Source: Bolinopsis microptera
Taxonomy: Eukaryota; Ctenophora; Tentaculata; Lobata; Bolinopsidae
Length of the DNA stretch: 64,000 nucleotides
Assembly: GCF_026151205.1 (NCBI RefSeq)
Contig: NC_087080.1
Location: 5,187,096 to 5,251,095, forward strand
Direction: 5' to 3'
This document shows, piece by piece, positions 52,304 through 64,000 of the stretch. Each line of letters begins with the position of its first letter. Position 1 is the first letter of the stretch. The notes beneath the pieces are model-generated. The model ran no database searches and was not told the DNA's origin. It saw only the letters and a list, made by a program, of their open reading frames with translations. The translations under genes were made by a program, and so were the position numbers.

Positions 52304-55300
52304 ATGGCACCAAAGAAAGGGAAAAAGAAGAAGTCGGGGAAGAAGAGGAAGAGTGCGAAGGGGCCAGCTATCATTGATGGTATAAGCACGGAGGAAATGA
52401 GCAAGGAACAGCTTGAGCAGCATATCCACCGACTTAGAGAAGGTTTGTTTTATTTTTGTGAAATATTTTATGATAAGTTTTGCGTTCTCTCACTATGTTT
52501 TCTTAAAACAAGTTATAGAAGTTCTTCGAAACAAATCTCTTAAATATAGTACGAGCCCTATCAAACAGGGAACATATCTTTGGAAACATTTAACAATTTA
52601 CATAGTTACATTCGTTGAATTCTTCTCGTATCTAACAAATTATGATAAAATACTTCCCCAAAAAACTGATCACCGAAATTCAGGAATAATAAGTGCAAAT
52701 TCTAAGAAACTATTTCTTTCAAAAGTACACACAATGTATAAGGTGAATAGCAACAAGGTCTTTAAATTTAAAAAGGTTCAAATTAATGGTTTCTCTCTCT
52801 TATCAATCCTCACTTTTCCCTCTTCACTCCCGTTTACTCTTTCTTCTTCTCAGCTTTCTTCTTGCTCTTCATAATATAAGCTCTGATGAAGTAGTTACAA
52901 AAGAGAAGGAAGTAGCTTGTGTACATGGCAATTGTGCAGACCATGACGAAGGAGGAAAGGGGCTTACCACATTTCCACCACGGTACGTAGAACCCCACAA
53001 ATATGCCACCTACCATTTGTAGAATCTGTACGGTGGTAATGGACATGGCAATGGGCCGCCACACGTGGATACCAGCCGCCCGCATTGTGTAGTAGGTGTA
53101 CATGATGGAGTGCACTGCGAAGTTCACACCGGAGAACCAGTTTCCCACATTTGTGATGGCGCCTGTCCGTGCGGAGTATTCAGCAACAGGGTAAGAGTAT
53201 AGCAACACGGTGACATGGTGATACCAGTGTAAAAAGGACAGTTTAGATTTCCTAAACACTATGAACAGGGTGTCCCCCAACTCTATGATCTTGCTCAGAC
53301 CAAAGAGTCGTTTCCAGAACCCCACCAAGATATCCGTCTCCCGGTAGCCACACTGGAAGTAGCCGTCCACACCACGTGACATGATCCCCGTGAACAGTTG
53401 ATGTGATACCCGGCACGTTCCCCAGATACTGAACACAGCCAGGATCGCGTTCCACGTTATCAGCAGATTCTTCAGTTTCAGCGCTTCTTTGTCCTTCATG
53501 AAGTGTTTTACTGCGTGGATTGTGATAACGTACGCTGCGCATATCCAGTACACCTTTTCTACGTGGTCCGAGAAGAACTGGGAGAGAGCATTAACTTTGG
53601 GGACGTCCAGGTACTTCTCAAATAGTATGGGAGCGTACCTGGTACTGGCTCCGGGTGGTAGGAGGTTACGCATCATCTTGAAGTCCTTAGTTATACGAGT
53701 GTTCCGAGATTAATTGCGACCAAACAGCTCGCACGGTGTACGACGTAATTTGACAATGTGAAGAAATAACTGCGATATCATAAGATTTGAATAGTACTGC
53801 ATCTGGCACTAAATTGCGAATCTTGGTTTGATCGTCCTGACACCGCGTGAACAATAGTATATGTCAGTCACGTGACTCTTACTACCATCCGATACAATAC
53901 ACTCTCACACTGCCAATTACACGCGGTTGCACTGCATTGTATCCCATTTATTGCATCCTTACATAACTACAACATTCTGGGGATAGGTCGCATTATCTAT
54001 TAGAGTTTCCCAAAGCTGTCTATTGTCATCTTTGATGGAAGAACAATACAGTCTCTGATTTCTTTTCACGCTTGCGGCGTTGTCTGGATAGCACCATTTT
54101 TGTAAGGAAACAGATAATTTGGTGGACTCTTTATTAGAGCTTTTCAATACAAATTAAAACTATGCCAGGGTTTGGACTGGCTTTTATTCATTCATCCATT
54201 CATTCATACATTCGTCTCATTTCATGAAAAAGCACTAAGCTCAATCTATCCAGTCTGAAGTAATCTGTCTTCATTTTAAGGCACAAATTATCTCTCATAG
54301 ATAGTAGCTGATAACTCAACACTATCATAGAATTAGGGATAATAAAATTGACTTGAGTTTAATATTTCTAAATTCGTTTTTCTAAATTCGTTTTTCTAAA
54401 TTCGTTTTTCTAAATTATATATGATTTCTCATTTAGATAAGAACAATCTTAGTTAGATAAGAACAAGGTAATTGGATCTAATATATGAACAGGTTCTCTG
54501 ATTAATAACAGGTTTTCTAAAAAGGTTTTCTGATTAATAAACTTCAATAAATGAATTAACAGCTTAGTGGCCGTATTCATCCATAAACTATTACATGAAC
54601 ACCCCTCTGGATCTGCAGTGAAATTATTGCGTTCCATTATGAACGGTTATTGAGACTGAGACAGGAAATGAAAAAGGAGCGCTAGGAGATAAGCTATTTA
54701 ACAACTTAACCAAATTGTATAAAGAATCCTGTACTTATGATAACCCTGAAAATGAGCGCTTTAGTGGAAGTCTGCATTTTCCAAGATACAATTAGAACCG
54801 TATTGAAAATGTTTCGTACTACTCAACTGATAAATTTAATAGCAAGATTGAATATAAATTTATATATACCCCTAATATTTTAATATTAGGGGTATAGACT
54901 GTAACTGTGATAAACTTATATTCTTTTCCTAACTTAACTTAACTATCGATTTGACGTAATTACACTAGTAGAATGTCATATAAGGAAAGACGAATTGTAC
55001 AACTATGACATGCAAAACATTCATGTGATGAACGATTACGATAAGTTCTATGTTAGATCAAATATTAAATACGGAGGAATCGTGATGTATGTGAAGAAAG
55101 AACTATCAGCTATCTACTGCAATGCACTTATTTACTCACACTACCTGTGATTCGCTGTATGTTAAAATTAATGCCAAACCAGATAAGCCACTATTCATAG
55201 GTTCGTACTACTGACACTGTAGAGCCACTGATATTATCCCGTTTATCGATAAATTTAGTGATGATCTTTCGAACAAAATCCTCAAAAAATCGGACGTGAT

Positions 55301-58300
55301 AATATCAGGGGACTTCAACATCTGCCTCATGAAAAGCACACATTGTAACGACTCGTTATATTTTCTGAACACAATTATTGCTAATCACTACGAAATCATG
55401 ATATTCAAGCCTACAAGAATTCAGTACTACAAAGACTCACTGCAAATACGTTCTGCAACACTCATAGATCAGATCATGACCAATCTGTTTTCTTACGACT
55501 GTACGTCAGGAAATATTCTTTATCCCGACTCTGATCACCTAGCAACATTCTCACTGTATCATAACCGTAGACGAAACACTGATAATGATGTTAGAAAGGT
55601 AAGAATACTGAAAAATATAGATAACGATAAATTAGTTTATGATTTTACCAATGAATACGACTGGGATGCACTAGTCCAGAATGAACCTAACCATGACACA
55701 GCAGCTGACAACTTGAGTAATTATATACAAGAACTATGTGACAAATATGCACCATTACAAAATCCTAGTAGTAGGATGAAAAAGCATCTTGATAAACCTT
55801 GGATATGCAACAAACTGCTAGAAATAACTAGAATAAAATACAAGGCATACAATGATAAATTTAGAATTCCGACTGAAACATTAAGAATTCCGACTGAAAC
55901 AAATCGAAGTGTATATGAAACTCTAAACAGGCAGACTACCGCTTTAAAACTTAAAAACAAAAAACGGTATTTTAAAGATTATTTTGAGCGATTCAAAAAT
56001 AACTCTAAGAAAATATGGAATGGAATTAATTTGGCACTTGAGCTAACAAAACACAAAAAATCCTTACCATCTACTATAAAAGACGTTGACGGGAAACAAA
56101 TTGAGGGCGATAAGAATGTGGCGAATGCATTTGCTAGATATTTTGAATCAGTACCAGGAAAAACGAAACGTAAAATTCCACCTTATTTCGGAAATCACGT
56201 ACATAATACTGAGATATAATAAATTCTGCAATCACAACATTATACTCAACAAAATAAATTTAATCACAGAATCTCACATACAAATAATAATAAATTAAGA
56301 AGCACAAATACTAATTGCTAACAAGCAATAAATGAATTTAAAAATAATTTATGATTGGCGAATGTAAGTACTGGTTTAAATTCTGATAAAACAAGATTTG
56401 GACGAAAATTTGTACAGCAGGGTGTCATAATTATTGGTGCTTAGACAATTTTGCGTGTTAGCTTACCCAAGCTTTTAGAAACGATCATTACTTGACTTCT
56501 GATGGTAAGTTTCCTGTGCAGTCTTGATCATTCGAGAGATAATCCTTTATACTACAGTTCAGTCTAAAAACGAAGTCCGAAAGCAGGTAAACTTCGTCGA
56601 TAATCACGACGAAAGAGAAAAATTTGGACAATTTGACTTGAAGCCTCCGGCTGCTCCCCCTGAATTCCGGGATGCGTCCGCCCGACTATATTTTATTGCG
56701 TCAGTTAGGGAAGAAAGAGAGCTTTTATAAAAGCTATATGTGCACTTTAGTCTAAAGAATAATTTCAGAAAAAATTAACCGAAAATAATTAGTAATTACA
56801 CATAAGTCCCTTACTCTTTCATAAATCTAACCAAGTATGGAAAATAAACATAAGAACACGCCAATGATTCTAACATCCTGCTGTATAATACTAGACAACA
56901 CACACAACAAATAACCGACCTCGATAAGTAGCTGGTTTATAAAAGTGAACCTGTTTCAGAGATGGAGCGAGAGCGTGAGGAGAGAAACTATTTCCAGTTA
57001 GAGCGTGACAAGATCAACACTTTCTGGGAGATCACCAAACGCCAGCTCGACGAGTCAAAAGCTCTTCTCAGAAACAAGGACCGTGAAATGGAAGATATGG
57101 AGGAACGCCATCAAGTAGAAATTAAGGTTGGTTTGAAGCAACATCCTGATAAAGAAGGGTATCTTGAAATTTGGCAAGGTATTGAAATGTCTGTTCCGAG
57201 ATAGTTCATTTCATAATCTGTCACCCAGCAATTTCCCCCTTTTAAATTGCTGAGCTTCAATAGGATTTAATGACAAATTGACCAAAGATTGTCATGAAAA
57301 TAGCATTGAACCCAAGTATATAGAAATCTTATACTTGTGCTATGGCGAGCATGTTCGAGCCTCACATAGGTTTTCAAATTTCAAATTATCACCAAAACTT
57401 AACAATAATCTCAATTTATTGGTCAACATTCTGAACAATCTTGCCTAAAACCAAGTGAAACTCATTAAGTTCTAAATTAAGTTAGGGAAAAAACAATAAA
57501 AGCAACAAAAAATACTCACCATGAAATTGTGTCTGCTACAGGGTGCAGGTGGGCCAATCAATGTTAGCCTAGGGCTGACTGCTCAGTCGGTAGAGCTATC
57601 GTTATTAGTTTTCGTGTCATATCCAAAACACGTCTGACGTCTTTAATATGTGATGTTTCAAAACCATTCCAAGCCAAAAATTGTATATTATTAGACCCAC
57701 AAATTGGACCCACTGGATCATTTGTTCCAGAATTTCCTGTATTTTAAAGGATTACAAAACACGTCCTTATCGTACAATAAAGTGTGTAAAACAGTTTAGA
57801 AGTAATTTTACACAAAATAATCCATCGCATCGGCATTTATTGTTGAGCAAACGCGAATAATTTATCTTCATAACAAGCCAAACTTTTTTGCGCGGCGTCA
57901 AACGCGCGCATGCAATATGTAATGTAATATGATTTGTAATGTGCATGGTTGTTTTGGCAACAACACATCAGATTTGTTTTTTATTTGGCGTCCTGAACTA
58001 TTTTAGTTTTCACCATCCATTTGACCCTACATCAGGTGCTTTTCTATTGGTGTTTTCATGCACATCTTTCTGAACTATTCACTGTATAGTGTATAATCGG
58101 ACATTGAGTTTGTACTTGTCACTTGTGATAATAATTGTAATATTTTTCTCGCAGGTTTACAAGCAGAAAGTAAAGCATCTCCTCTACGAACACCAGAATA
58201 ATATCACAGAACTTAAAGCAGATAGTAAGTTTTCTATACAGTATTATTCTTAGTTGATAAAAAGGTTATCCTCATTAATCATTTATTTCGACGCGTCATG

Positions 58301-60673
58301 TTGAGAGTCATGTTGATTCGAAGACTTGATCGGTATTAATCGCTACTGGAGAATGATCGGTTAATTGCTGTCAGATTTCCGGATCGATATTTATCACTTC
58401 CCTACCAATCCCCATCAGCCTTTTCTATTTCATCTCCTAATCGATGTCATTCATGCACACACAGCACAAAAGCTGCTTTTTCGTTCCCCCTTTTTTGGAA
58501 AACGTTATTAGATGTATACAGAATAGTATTACAGGTTATACATTATGAATATCATCATTGCCAAAATAAAAACTTTTCGTTCTCCCCTGCATTGCGTTGG
58601 GCTAACTAGCGTTTTCTAGGTACCCTCACACTCAAATTGGAGCAAGATGAGCACAGAGGAAAAGAATCTGACCTACGAAAAGATAAAAGAAGTTTGAAGA
58701 TCCAGTTGAAGGAATTGGAGCTAAGCCACGAAGATGTTATAAAGAATCTCAAGAAGGTAGATATCGAACCTTAAACATTATTTAAATTCCAGTGCCTGTA
58801 CTTGAAATAGTGCTATCATTTCAATTGCTGAAAGTGATGTTTATTTTCATGATTGCGATAAAATATTTACTGTGAAATGTGAATACCTTATTTCAGCAAC
58901 ACGATGAAGCAATAACAGCACTGAGGCAAGATAGTGAGCGACATGCCAAGGAACTCCAGGCCAAATACGAAAAGAAGATGAAGGTTCTGAGGGAAGAACT
59001 GGAACTGAGGAGAAAGACTGAGATACATGAGATTGAGGAGGTTAGTGATTGTCGGTTTTAATTACGTCTCGTGCCTTCGGACTAGAAACAAAATATTTGC
59101 ACGTCTATTGGATATGAGTCAGTTAAATTAATAATGTATTTTTCTCGTTATATCGACTAAAATTCTCAAATAACTTCAGCGCAAGAACGGCCAAATCAAC
59201 ACTCTGATGAAGAATCACGAGAAGGCATTCAGCGACATAAAGAATTACTACAACGACATAACTCTGAACAATCTCGCCCTCATCAACTCTCTCAAGGTTC
59301 CACTTTTCTCAAAATCTCTCTGTTAACGTCTTAATCCGGTAAAATTTCCTCATGATTGGAAAACTTCCGCTATAATCAGTGAGTGAAACCTGAAATATCA
59401 TCCAGGAACAAGTTGAGGAGATGAAAAAGAAGGAGGAGCGTAACGAAAAGCAAATGTCAGAGATTCAAGCAGACAACAAGCGACTCAAAGAACCACTCGA
59501 AAAAGCCAAGGCGGAAGTGGCTGATCTGAAGAAACAGCTTGCCAATTACCAGAAAGATAAGCAGAGTTTACAGGTATGATAAACATTACGAAAAATGAGT
59601 TTTCATATCGTGAATTCATGGCGGGATCTCTTGCCTACTTCGTTTAAACGAAAAGCAGAAAAACTGTGTTGTTGTTCTCGTGCCCATCCTCATAGAATCA
59701 TATTTTTCATTTATTATTATGCCATTTAAGTAATGACAATAAATTTTGCGTTTTCCAGAGTGCTAAAGCCAGACTGAAGGTGCAAGAACAAGATCTAAAA
59801 GCTCTGCACTGGGAGCACGAAGTTCTCGAACAACGCTTCAAACAGGTCAATAATTAATACTATTAATTAATTCCAATATCGTAAAACTTCGTTTGGTTTG
59901 TCCACATTCAACAATTTGTCACCTAATTCGAATTCTTTGTTTCCCAGGTTCAGCAAGAGCGTGACGATTTATACAACAAGTTCGTTAGCTCGATACATGA
60001 AGTGCAACAGAAAGCCGGTTTCAAGAACCTTCTTCTTGAGAAGAAATTGCTTGCTCTCGCTGACGTTCTTGAAAAGAAAGAAGCTCAGCTCAATGAGGTA
60101 CACATTAACTCTGAGCTTTTGAATGAAAAACTTATTCGAGACATGATTTTAACAAACGTCATTCAATTTCATTAAAATTAATAGGGGTTCTCTCAATGCC
60201 TGCTAATAATCCTGGTTATTGATCCATTACTTATTTTCAGGTGTTGTCGGCCAGTAATCTAGATGCTACAGCACTGACAGTTGTGACCAGAAAGCTCGAA
60301 GACGTTCTGGATAGCAAGAACAGCGCCATCAAGGACCTGCAGTACGAGCTAGCACGAGTCTGCAAGGTTAGTACAGCTTTTTATCACATGATGCATATTT
60401 TCAGAAGATCGGTTAAGTTAATTTTCATTATATTTATCTATACGTATTATTCGATTTCAACTTACAAATATTATAGGAATCACGTAATTGTTAACTCCTT
60501 GTGATCAGCTGCAACATTTTCAGGCCCACAACGATTTAATGAGGACTTATGAAGCTAAGCTGAATCAGTTCGGTATTCCTACAGAAGAGCTAGGATTCAG
60601 GCCACTAGAGAGCACAGTGGGAGGACAGCCACTGGGTCAGGGTCCAGCGGGTCTGGTAGCAGCACCTAACTAG
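52304..60673 (+). CDS. DRC4/GAS8: Dynein regulatory complex subunit 4 (GAS8), eleven exons
   Basis: Exons: 52304-52442, 56960-57126, 58155-58224, 58620-58756, 58897-59040, 59180-59296, 59406-59573, 59759-59845, 59948-60097, 60241-60366 and 60524-60673; 485 codons including stop, all GT/AG. The translation follows DRC4 end to end: a Lys-rich start ([16 protein letters not shown]), [100 protein letters not shown], and the tail [13 protein letters not shown]. Family knowledge: this coiled-coil protein is a subunit of the nexin-dynein regulatory complex, which ties outer doublets and controls ciliary beating. The length of 484 residues is close to the vertebrate protein, with no break. Intron 1 (4.5 kb) holds an elongase gene on the other strand. 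Confidence 0.95.
52834..53676 (-). CDS. ELOVL6-type very-long-chain fatty acid elongase
   Basis: 280 residues in a single exon. Elongase hallmarks are present: the catalytic histidine box HWYHH (residues 150-154), [20 protein letters not shown] before it, [18 protein letters not shown] after it, and about seven hydrophobic segments. The C-terminus ends KKKAEKKKE, a dilysine-type ER retention signal. Family knowledge: ELOVL enzymes condense malonyl-CoA with acyl-CoA in the ER; the sequence style is closest to ELOVL6/ELOVL3, which act on saturated C12-C16 chains. Two start codons lie back to back (53676 and 53673). The gene is nested in intron 1 of DRC4 on the opposite strand. The lack of introns could mean retroposition. 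Confidence 0.92.
   Translation of the reverse strand: MMRNLLPPGASTRYAPILFEKYLDVPKVNALSQFFSDHVEKVYWICAAYVITIHAVKHFMKDKEALKLKNLLITWNAILAVFSIWGTCRVSHQLFTGIMSRGVDGYFQCGYRETDILVGFWKRLFGLSKIIELGDTLFIVFRKSKLSFLHWYHHVTVLLYSYPVAEYSARTGAITNVGNWFSGVNFAVHSIMYTYYTMRAAGIHVWRPIAMSITTVQILQMVGGIFVGFYVPWWKCGKPLSSFVMVCTIAMYTSYFLLFCNYFIRAYIMKSKKKAEKKKE
54186..54213 (+). repeat. (ATTC)n microsatellite
   Basis: About six imperfect ATTC units in DRC4 intron 1. A 14-bp tandem repeat (TTTCTAAATTCGTT, 3.5 units) follows at 54364-54417. Confidence 0.7.
54946..56219 (+). pseudogene. Decayed LINE ORF2 fragment (endonuclease part)
   Basis: The translation starts as an endonuclease ([27 protein letters not shown]), breaks at a stop and frame change near 55150, and hits another stop near 55215. 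It then continues in an open stretch to 56219 with [16 protein letters not shown] and [10 protein letters not shown]. The linker before the reverse transcriptase follows ([20 protein letters not shown]) and then stops; no RT motifs are found. It differs from the LINE at 34500-39300, so it is another lineage. It lies in DRC4 intron 1 and is inactive. Confidence 0.8.
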
Positions 60674-60833
60674 CTTCCCTCAAATCACGTGTCACACACT
60701 CGTGTACTTGTTTTTATCCTCCCCTGGGCTGTGCTGGATATATGCAGAAAACGGCGGGATTCAAGACTTTTCAGAAGAGAGATTACGGGATTATTTATTT
60801 TCCAGTGTTCAAACTGTCGTCTTTGTGTTGTTG

Positions 60834-60863
60834 AATAAAGCACTACTATTACTATCAAATAAA
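60834..60863 (+). terminator. Poly(A) signals of DRC4
   Basis: Two AATAAA hexamers, at 60834-60839 and 60858-60863, lie 161 and 185 nt past the DRC4 stop codon. Confidence 0.6.
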
Positions 60864-61284
60864 CAATGCAACATTACGGAATGAAACCTTTTTTGGCAGA
60901 ATTAAGATTCGACTAAGTTGATGTCACATGTTTTTATGTTTGATGTCCCGGTTTTGAGCGATGGTTTTTTTCTTGGGAAATCATAGACACGATTTTAATT
61001 TTACGACACTATTCGTGAAACTGTAATTTATGTAAATATTCATGTTATTATATCATGTTAAGATTCCTCACTTTCGACGTGGGCACCACCCGTTACACTG
61101 ATGTCGAGAAGTTTTTTCTTTTAATAATCCAAGACATACCGTCGTTTCATGTTTACTGTAGATCTGCACCACTAATCGAAATCGATCAGTGTTTACATAC
61201 TCATAGGAGTCGTTCACATATTACGTAATCAGTTTTACACATAACTATTGTTCTAAAATTATAGTAGCGTAATCATTTTAACAT

Positions 61285-61797
61285 TTGGGAACCCCTCGGA
61301 CACCCTCTCAAGAAAACATCAGGAAGCTGATCTACTCGTTGAAATTTTTTAAGAAAGTAGATCAGCTAAAAACTTTGGTGGGTGTCCTAAAGGATGACAG
61401 TAGACACCTCTGTGGTGATGTCAGGGTCACCTTCGCCTTGAGAAGGAATACGGCGATCTCCAACACGGTCATCAAGAAACGTTGCCTTATGAACCGTCGC
61501 TATAGTGAAAGCTCTTCATCAAGCGATCAGGACTAGGTACGACCGAAAACGCAGAGATGTGAGGCTAAAGGGTGTTTGACCTGTCCTTTGTTATTTGATC
61601 CTACAGATGTTATCATTGTTAATGAGCAGATAGTTAATTTAGATGTTAGGCTAAATTGTAAGGATAGGAGTTTTATTTATTTGGCTCAATGTCAGATTTG
61701 TGTAGCCTGGAACAGTATCTTTAAAGAGGACTCATACTTTGGCCAGACAGTTGCACCCATGCACATACGGATAAATGGACATAGGGATCGTCAATAA
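61285..61797 (+). pseudogene. Penelope-like retroelement 3' fragment (GIY-YIG region)
   Basis: The first part (61285-61536) reads RKLIYSLKFFKKVDQLKTLV and FALRRNTAISNTVIKKRCL, like the linker after a Penelope RT. After a frame change the second part contains C-x4-C-x2-CPL, VNLDVRLNCKDRSFIYLAQC-x2-C, and Y-FGQT-x8-RINGHR. This matches the Cys-rich linker and GIY-YIG nuclease of Penelope-like elements. The reverse transcriptase is missing and the reading frame is broken. It may have used the AT-rich flank at 61797-61825 (AATTTATTAAATTTATTATT) as its tail. Confidence 0.7.
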
Positions 61798-62391
61798 TAA
61801 ATTTATTAAATTTATTATTGATGTGAGGCTTAAATTTGAGCAAACGGCCCTTACTAATATATAATTCTATGCACTGTTTTTTAAAGTATAAGAATGACTT
61901 TTATAATATGCTTGTGTTATTTCTACTCACAAGTCAGCAAAACCCAAAATTGTGAAGATCTGACCGAATTAAGTGTATGAATATTTTATTTATGGGTATC
62001 CTCCGCAAAATTACGTAATATACGAACAACCACTATAATTGAACAAATCAAACCAATACCGTTATAAATATAATTACTATGCGATAACAGATAAACAAAT
62101 TTTGACGAAACAAATTGACTTACATTCACATTTTTACATTTTAAAAAGAACGGAAATAGATGTTCTCACTAGATTAATGTCTATATTACCTCTTAACGAA
62201 TATGTGATACTGGTACCCTTTTTACTGTAGAAAAGCTTTGTCATACGTTGTAAATGAGTCATACTATGACCCGCCGCGCACTCGTGCGCGGCTCCCCCTG
62301 TATCGCGTAGAAACTCTACAGGGCAGGTGAGTACAGGGGTGAGAAATGCCAATGTGGGTCACGACGTGATACAAGAAAAGTTTCAATAACA

Positions 62392-63616
62392 TCACACTTG
62401 TCTGCACCTTTGTAACGTCGCTTGCAAGCCAGATTGGGGTTGAATGATCGTGGGTAGTTCTCCTCCAATGACTTTGACCACGCTTTGCGCGAATTTCCAC
62501 AAATCTTTGACGGTATCATTGTCGAACTTTTCTACTGCGTTTCTGAAGCAGCAGTCGTTGTTGAAATGATCAGAAAGGTGACCAGCAGCGCATTTACTGG
62601 GCCGCGCTCAGCCTGTCATTCCGCCAAATCTATATTTATATATATATGTTAATGAACATAATAGCCTGGGGTCCTCAGGTAACAGCGCATTCACCCGAAC
62701 CGCACCAGAAGTTTTTGAAAACTTTTATGTACACTTTCTTCAAGACCTGTTTCACAAAGGGTTCTTTATCAATATCATAATAATCGGTAAGAAATTCGAT
62801 CATCTCCCAGATTCCTTTAGAGAGTCGTCTGAAGTTGTTGCATTTATTTTTTTGCTCATCGTCGAAAGACCTATGCATCATCGCTGCAAACTCTCCGGTA
62901 ATCTTTTGGAAGTTTCCCAGACAGGCACCTTTGTCATCTCCGCAATACGCTCCAAACATAGTTTCTGCAAAGGTCTTCAAGTAATCAAACTTAATTCTTC
63001 CCATGATTTCCTTATAATCCTCTCCACCGTCGTAGTCCACCACACAGTCAATTCCAGTGTCAATGAGGGAAGGGTTACACTGGCAAGCCTCCTTCAAGAG
63101 TGGTTCCGCGAATTTCATGACAACATTAACAAGGCCAGTAAGATCCTTTTGTACTCTGAAATCCCTCAGAAGCTGTGCTGAATTGGAGGTTACGTGCTTC
63201 AAAGCTTTACATGGGAATCCCCTGCAAGTTTCTTTTTCAAGTTTGTTGAAGTGACCGTGACATTTTCAGCCCATATAAGGAGATTCAGAGCATTGTTCAC
63301 CCTGTTCGCAGACATCTTTTTGAAGTGCTACAAGCACGTCGTTCGTATCTCTATCCCAGCCTGTTTCTGTGGTGTTGCTAAACCGCATATGTTCATCATT
63401 TGCGTTATTCTGTCCTTTGATCATTTCACTTACTCCTAAACCAATGTAATGAAAGATGTTATCTCTCTCCTCATCACCCTCATGGTCAGCAACCTCCTTC
63501 TCCATGACATCCTGTGCCTTCTGTTCATCCTCGACTAGCACCTCCACGCCGGCCATTAGGGCAGAACTTTCAAAGACATAAGTCACAACAAGCGTCAGTA
63601 GGAATGCCCTCATCAT
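62392..63616 (-). pseudogene. Secreted Cys-containing protein gene, broken twice
   Basis: The reading frame starts at tandem ATGs (63616 and 63613) with a signal peptide (MMRAFLLTLVVTYVFESSALMAG). It runs 116 codons to an in-frame TGA (63266-63268), then continues in the same frame without a gap to the insertion at 62595-62682. After the insertion the same frame resumes and ends at a TGA at 62392-62394. Ignoring the insertion and one target copy, the frame is 376 codons, an exact multiple of three. The N-terminal part is acidic. The rest is alpha-helical in style, with spaced Cys pairs (C-x4-C, CQC, CC) and no membrane segment. I do not recognise the family. As read it is a pseudogene, or a polymorphic null allele. 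Confidence 0.7.
62595..62682 (+). mobile_element. 88-bp MITE-like element with perfect 9-bp target duplication
   Basis: The element starts TACTGGGCCGCGCTCAGCCT and ends GTCCTCAGGTAA. CAGCGCATT stands on both sides (62586-62594 and 62683-62691), a perfect 9-bp duplication, and the host reading frame continues across it. The relative at 1187-1260 shares both ends and lacks the inner TATATATA part. A 9-bp duplication fits Mutator-like or Merlin-like transposition, but the ends are too short to assign. Confidence 0.85.
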
Positions 63617-63659
63617 CCTAGGATCGTAACAAGTTATTACAACTAACAATTTCTTATCA

Positions 63660-64000
63660 GAGCTTTAATTCTAGAAAGTTCATTTTATAGATTTAAATGA
63701 TTACAAATTTGAGCCGACTTTACATTGTAAATTCGATTAAACACTATAAATGGATTGCAAACTGTGTATGGTTAAGAAATGTCCATGGCATCAACTAAAG
63801 CAATGGACAGGGTGGCCCAGAAGTAACTGCCCACAAGCAACCCATTAATAACTCACGTAATTCTTCTTTCAATTGCACAGAAATTTTAAAGATTATAGAT
63901 TTCGGTCGAACTTAGATTTCCTGAAAGTTTCGTCAAATTTAGTGGATGTAGCACGCCACTCCCTTTTTTTCGCTATTGTCATCATAAAATGAGAACGCTT
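63660..64000. other. Upstream flank of the secreted gene
   Basis: AT-rich DNA without an ORF or recognised motif. It would contain the promoter of the minus-strand gene; no clear TATA or CCAAT element stands out. Confidence 0.4.

Overview
This is a piece of an AT-rich animal nuclear genome. The evidence is spliced genes with GT/AG introns, a ciliary dynein-regulatory subunit (DRC4/GAS8), a metazoan-type splicing factor (PRPF38B-like), an ELOVL6-type fatty-acid elongase, a CR1/L2-like LINE, a tRNA-derived SINE, a Penelope-like fragment and many satellites and MITE-like elements. D8C (uromodulin/GP2-type) and SRCR extracellular domains suggest an invertebrate metazoan, possibly a cnidarian or similar lineage. 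The species cannot be fixed from the sequence alone.

Layout. Positions 1-14700 contain no gene I can support. They hold GC-rich inverted repeat families, a 64-copy 52-bp satellite (2764-6128) opening with a perfect palindrome, several duplicated blocks, and a cluster of seven small hairpins (13501-13924). At 14740-24495 a single uninterrupted 9.75-kb exon encodes a secreted protein of about 3251 residues with 24 tandem D8C-like modules and two Ig-like domains. From 24500 to 28100 there is mostly repeat-derived DNA. At 28111-29760 (minus) is a five-exon gene for a 175-residue coiled-coil protein, with a SINE in its first intron. A TTAA-flanked, inverted-repeat-bounded minisatellite element follows (30157-30646). 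The PRPF38B-like gene occupies 31054-44739 (minus, nine coding exons); one intron holds a nearly full-length LINE in the opposite orientation. At 45079-47640 is a large foldback element with a purine-rich core. From 47700 to 50500 there are only MITE-like pieces.

A secreted SRCR-type gene lies at 50879-51688. DRC4 runs from 52304 to 60673 in eleven exons; its first intron contains a complete intronless elongase gene on the other strand and a decayed LINE. A Penelope-like fragment (61285-61797) follows. The last gene (62392-63616, minus) encoded a secreted Cys-containing protein and is broken twice: by an in-frame TGA and by an 88-bp element with a perfect 9-bp target duplication.

The genes are separate housekeeping, ciliary and extracellular functions; I see no operon-like or pathway linkage. 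The most unusual objects are the giant intronless D8C array, the hairpin cluster upstream of it, the satellite-cored mobile elements, and the element caught inside the secreted gene. All exon boundaries were worked out by hand from reading frame, GT/AG sites and family resemblance; no alignment was run.
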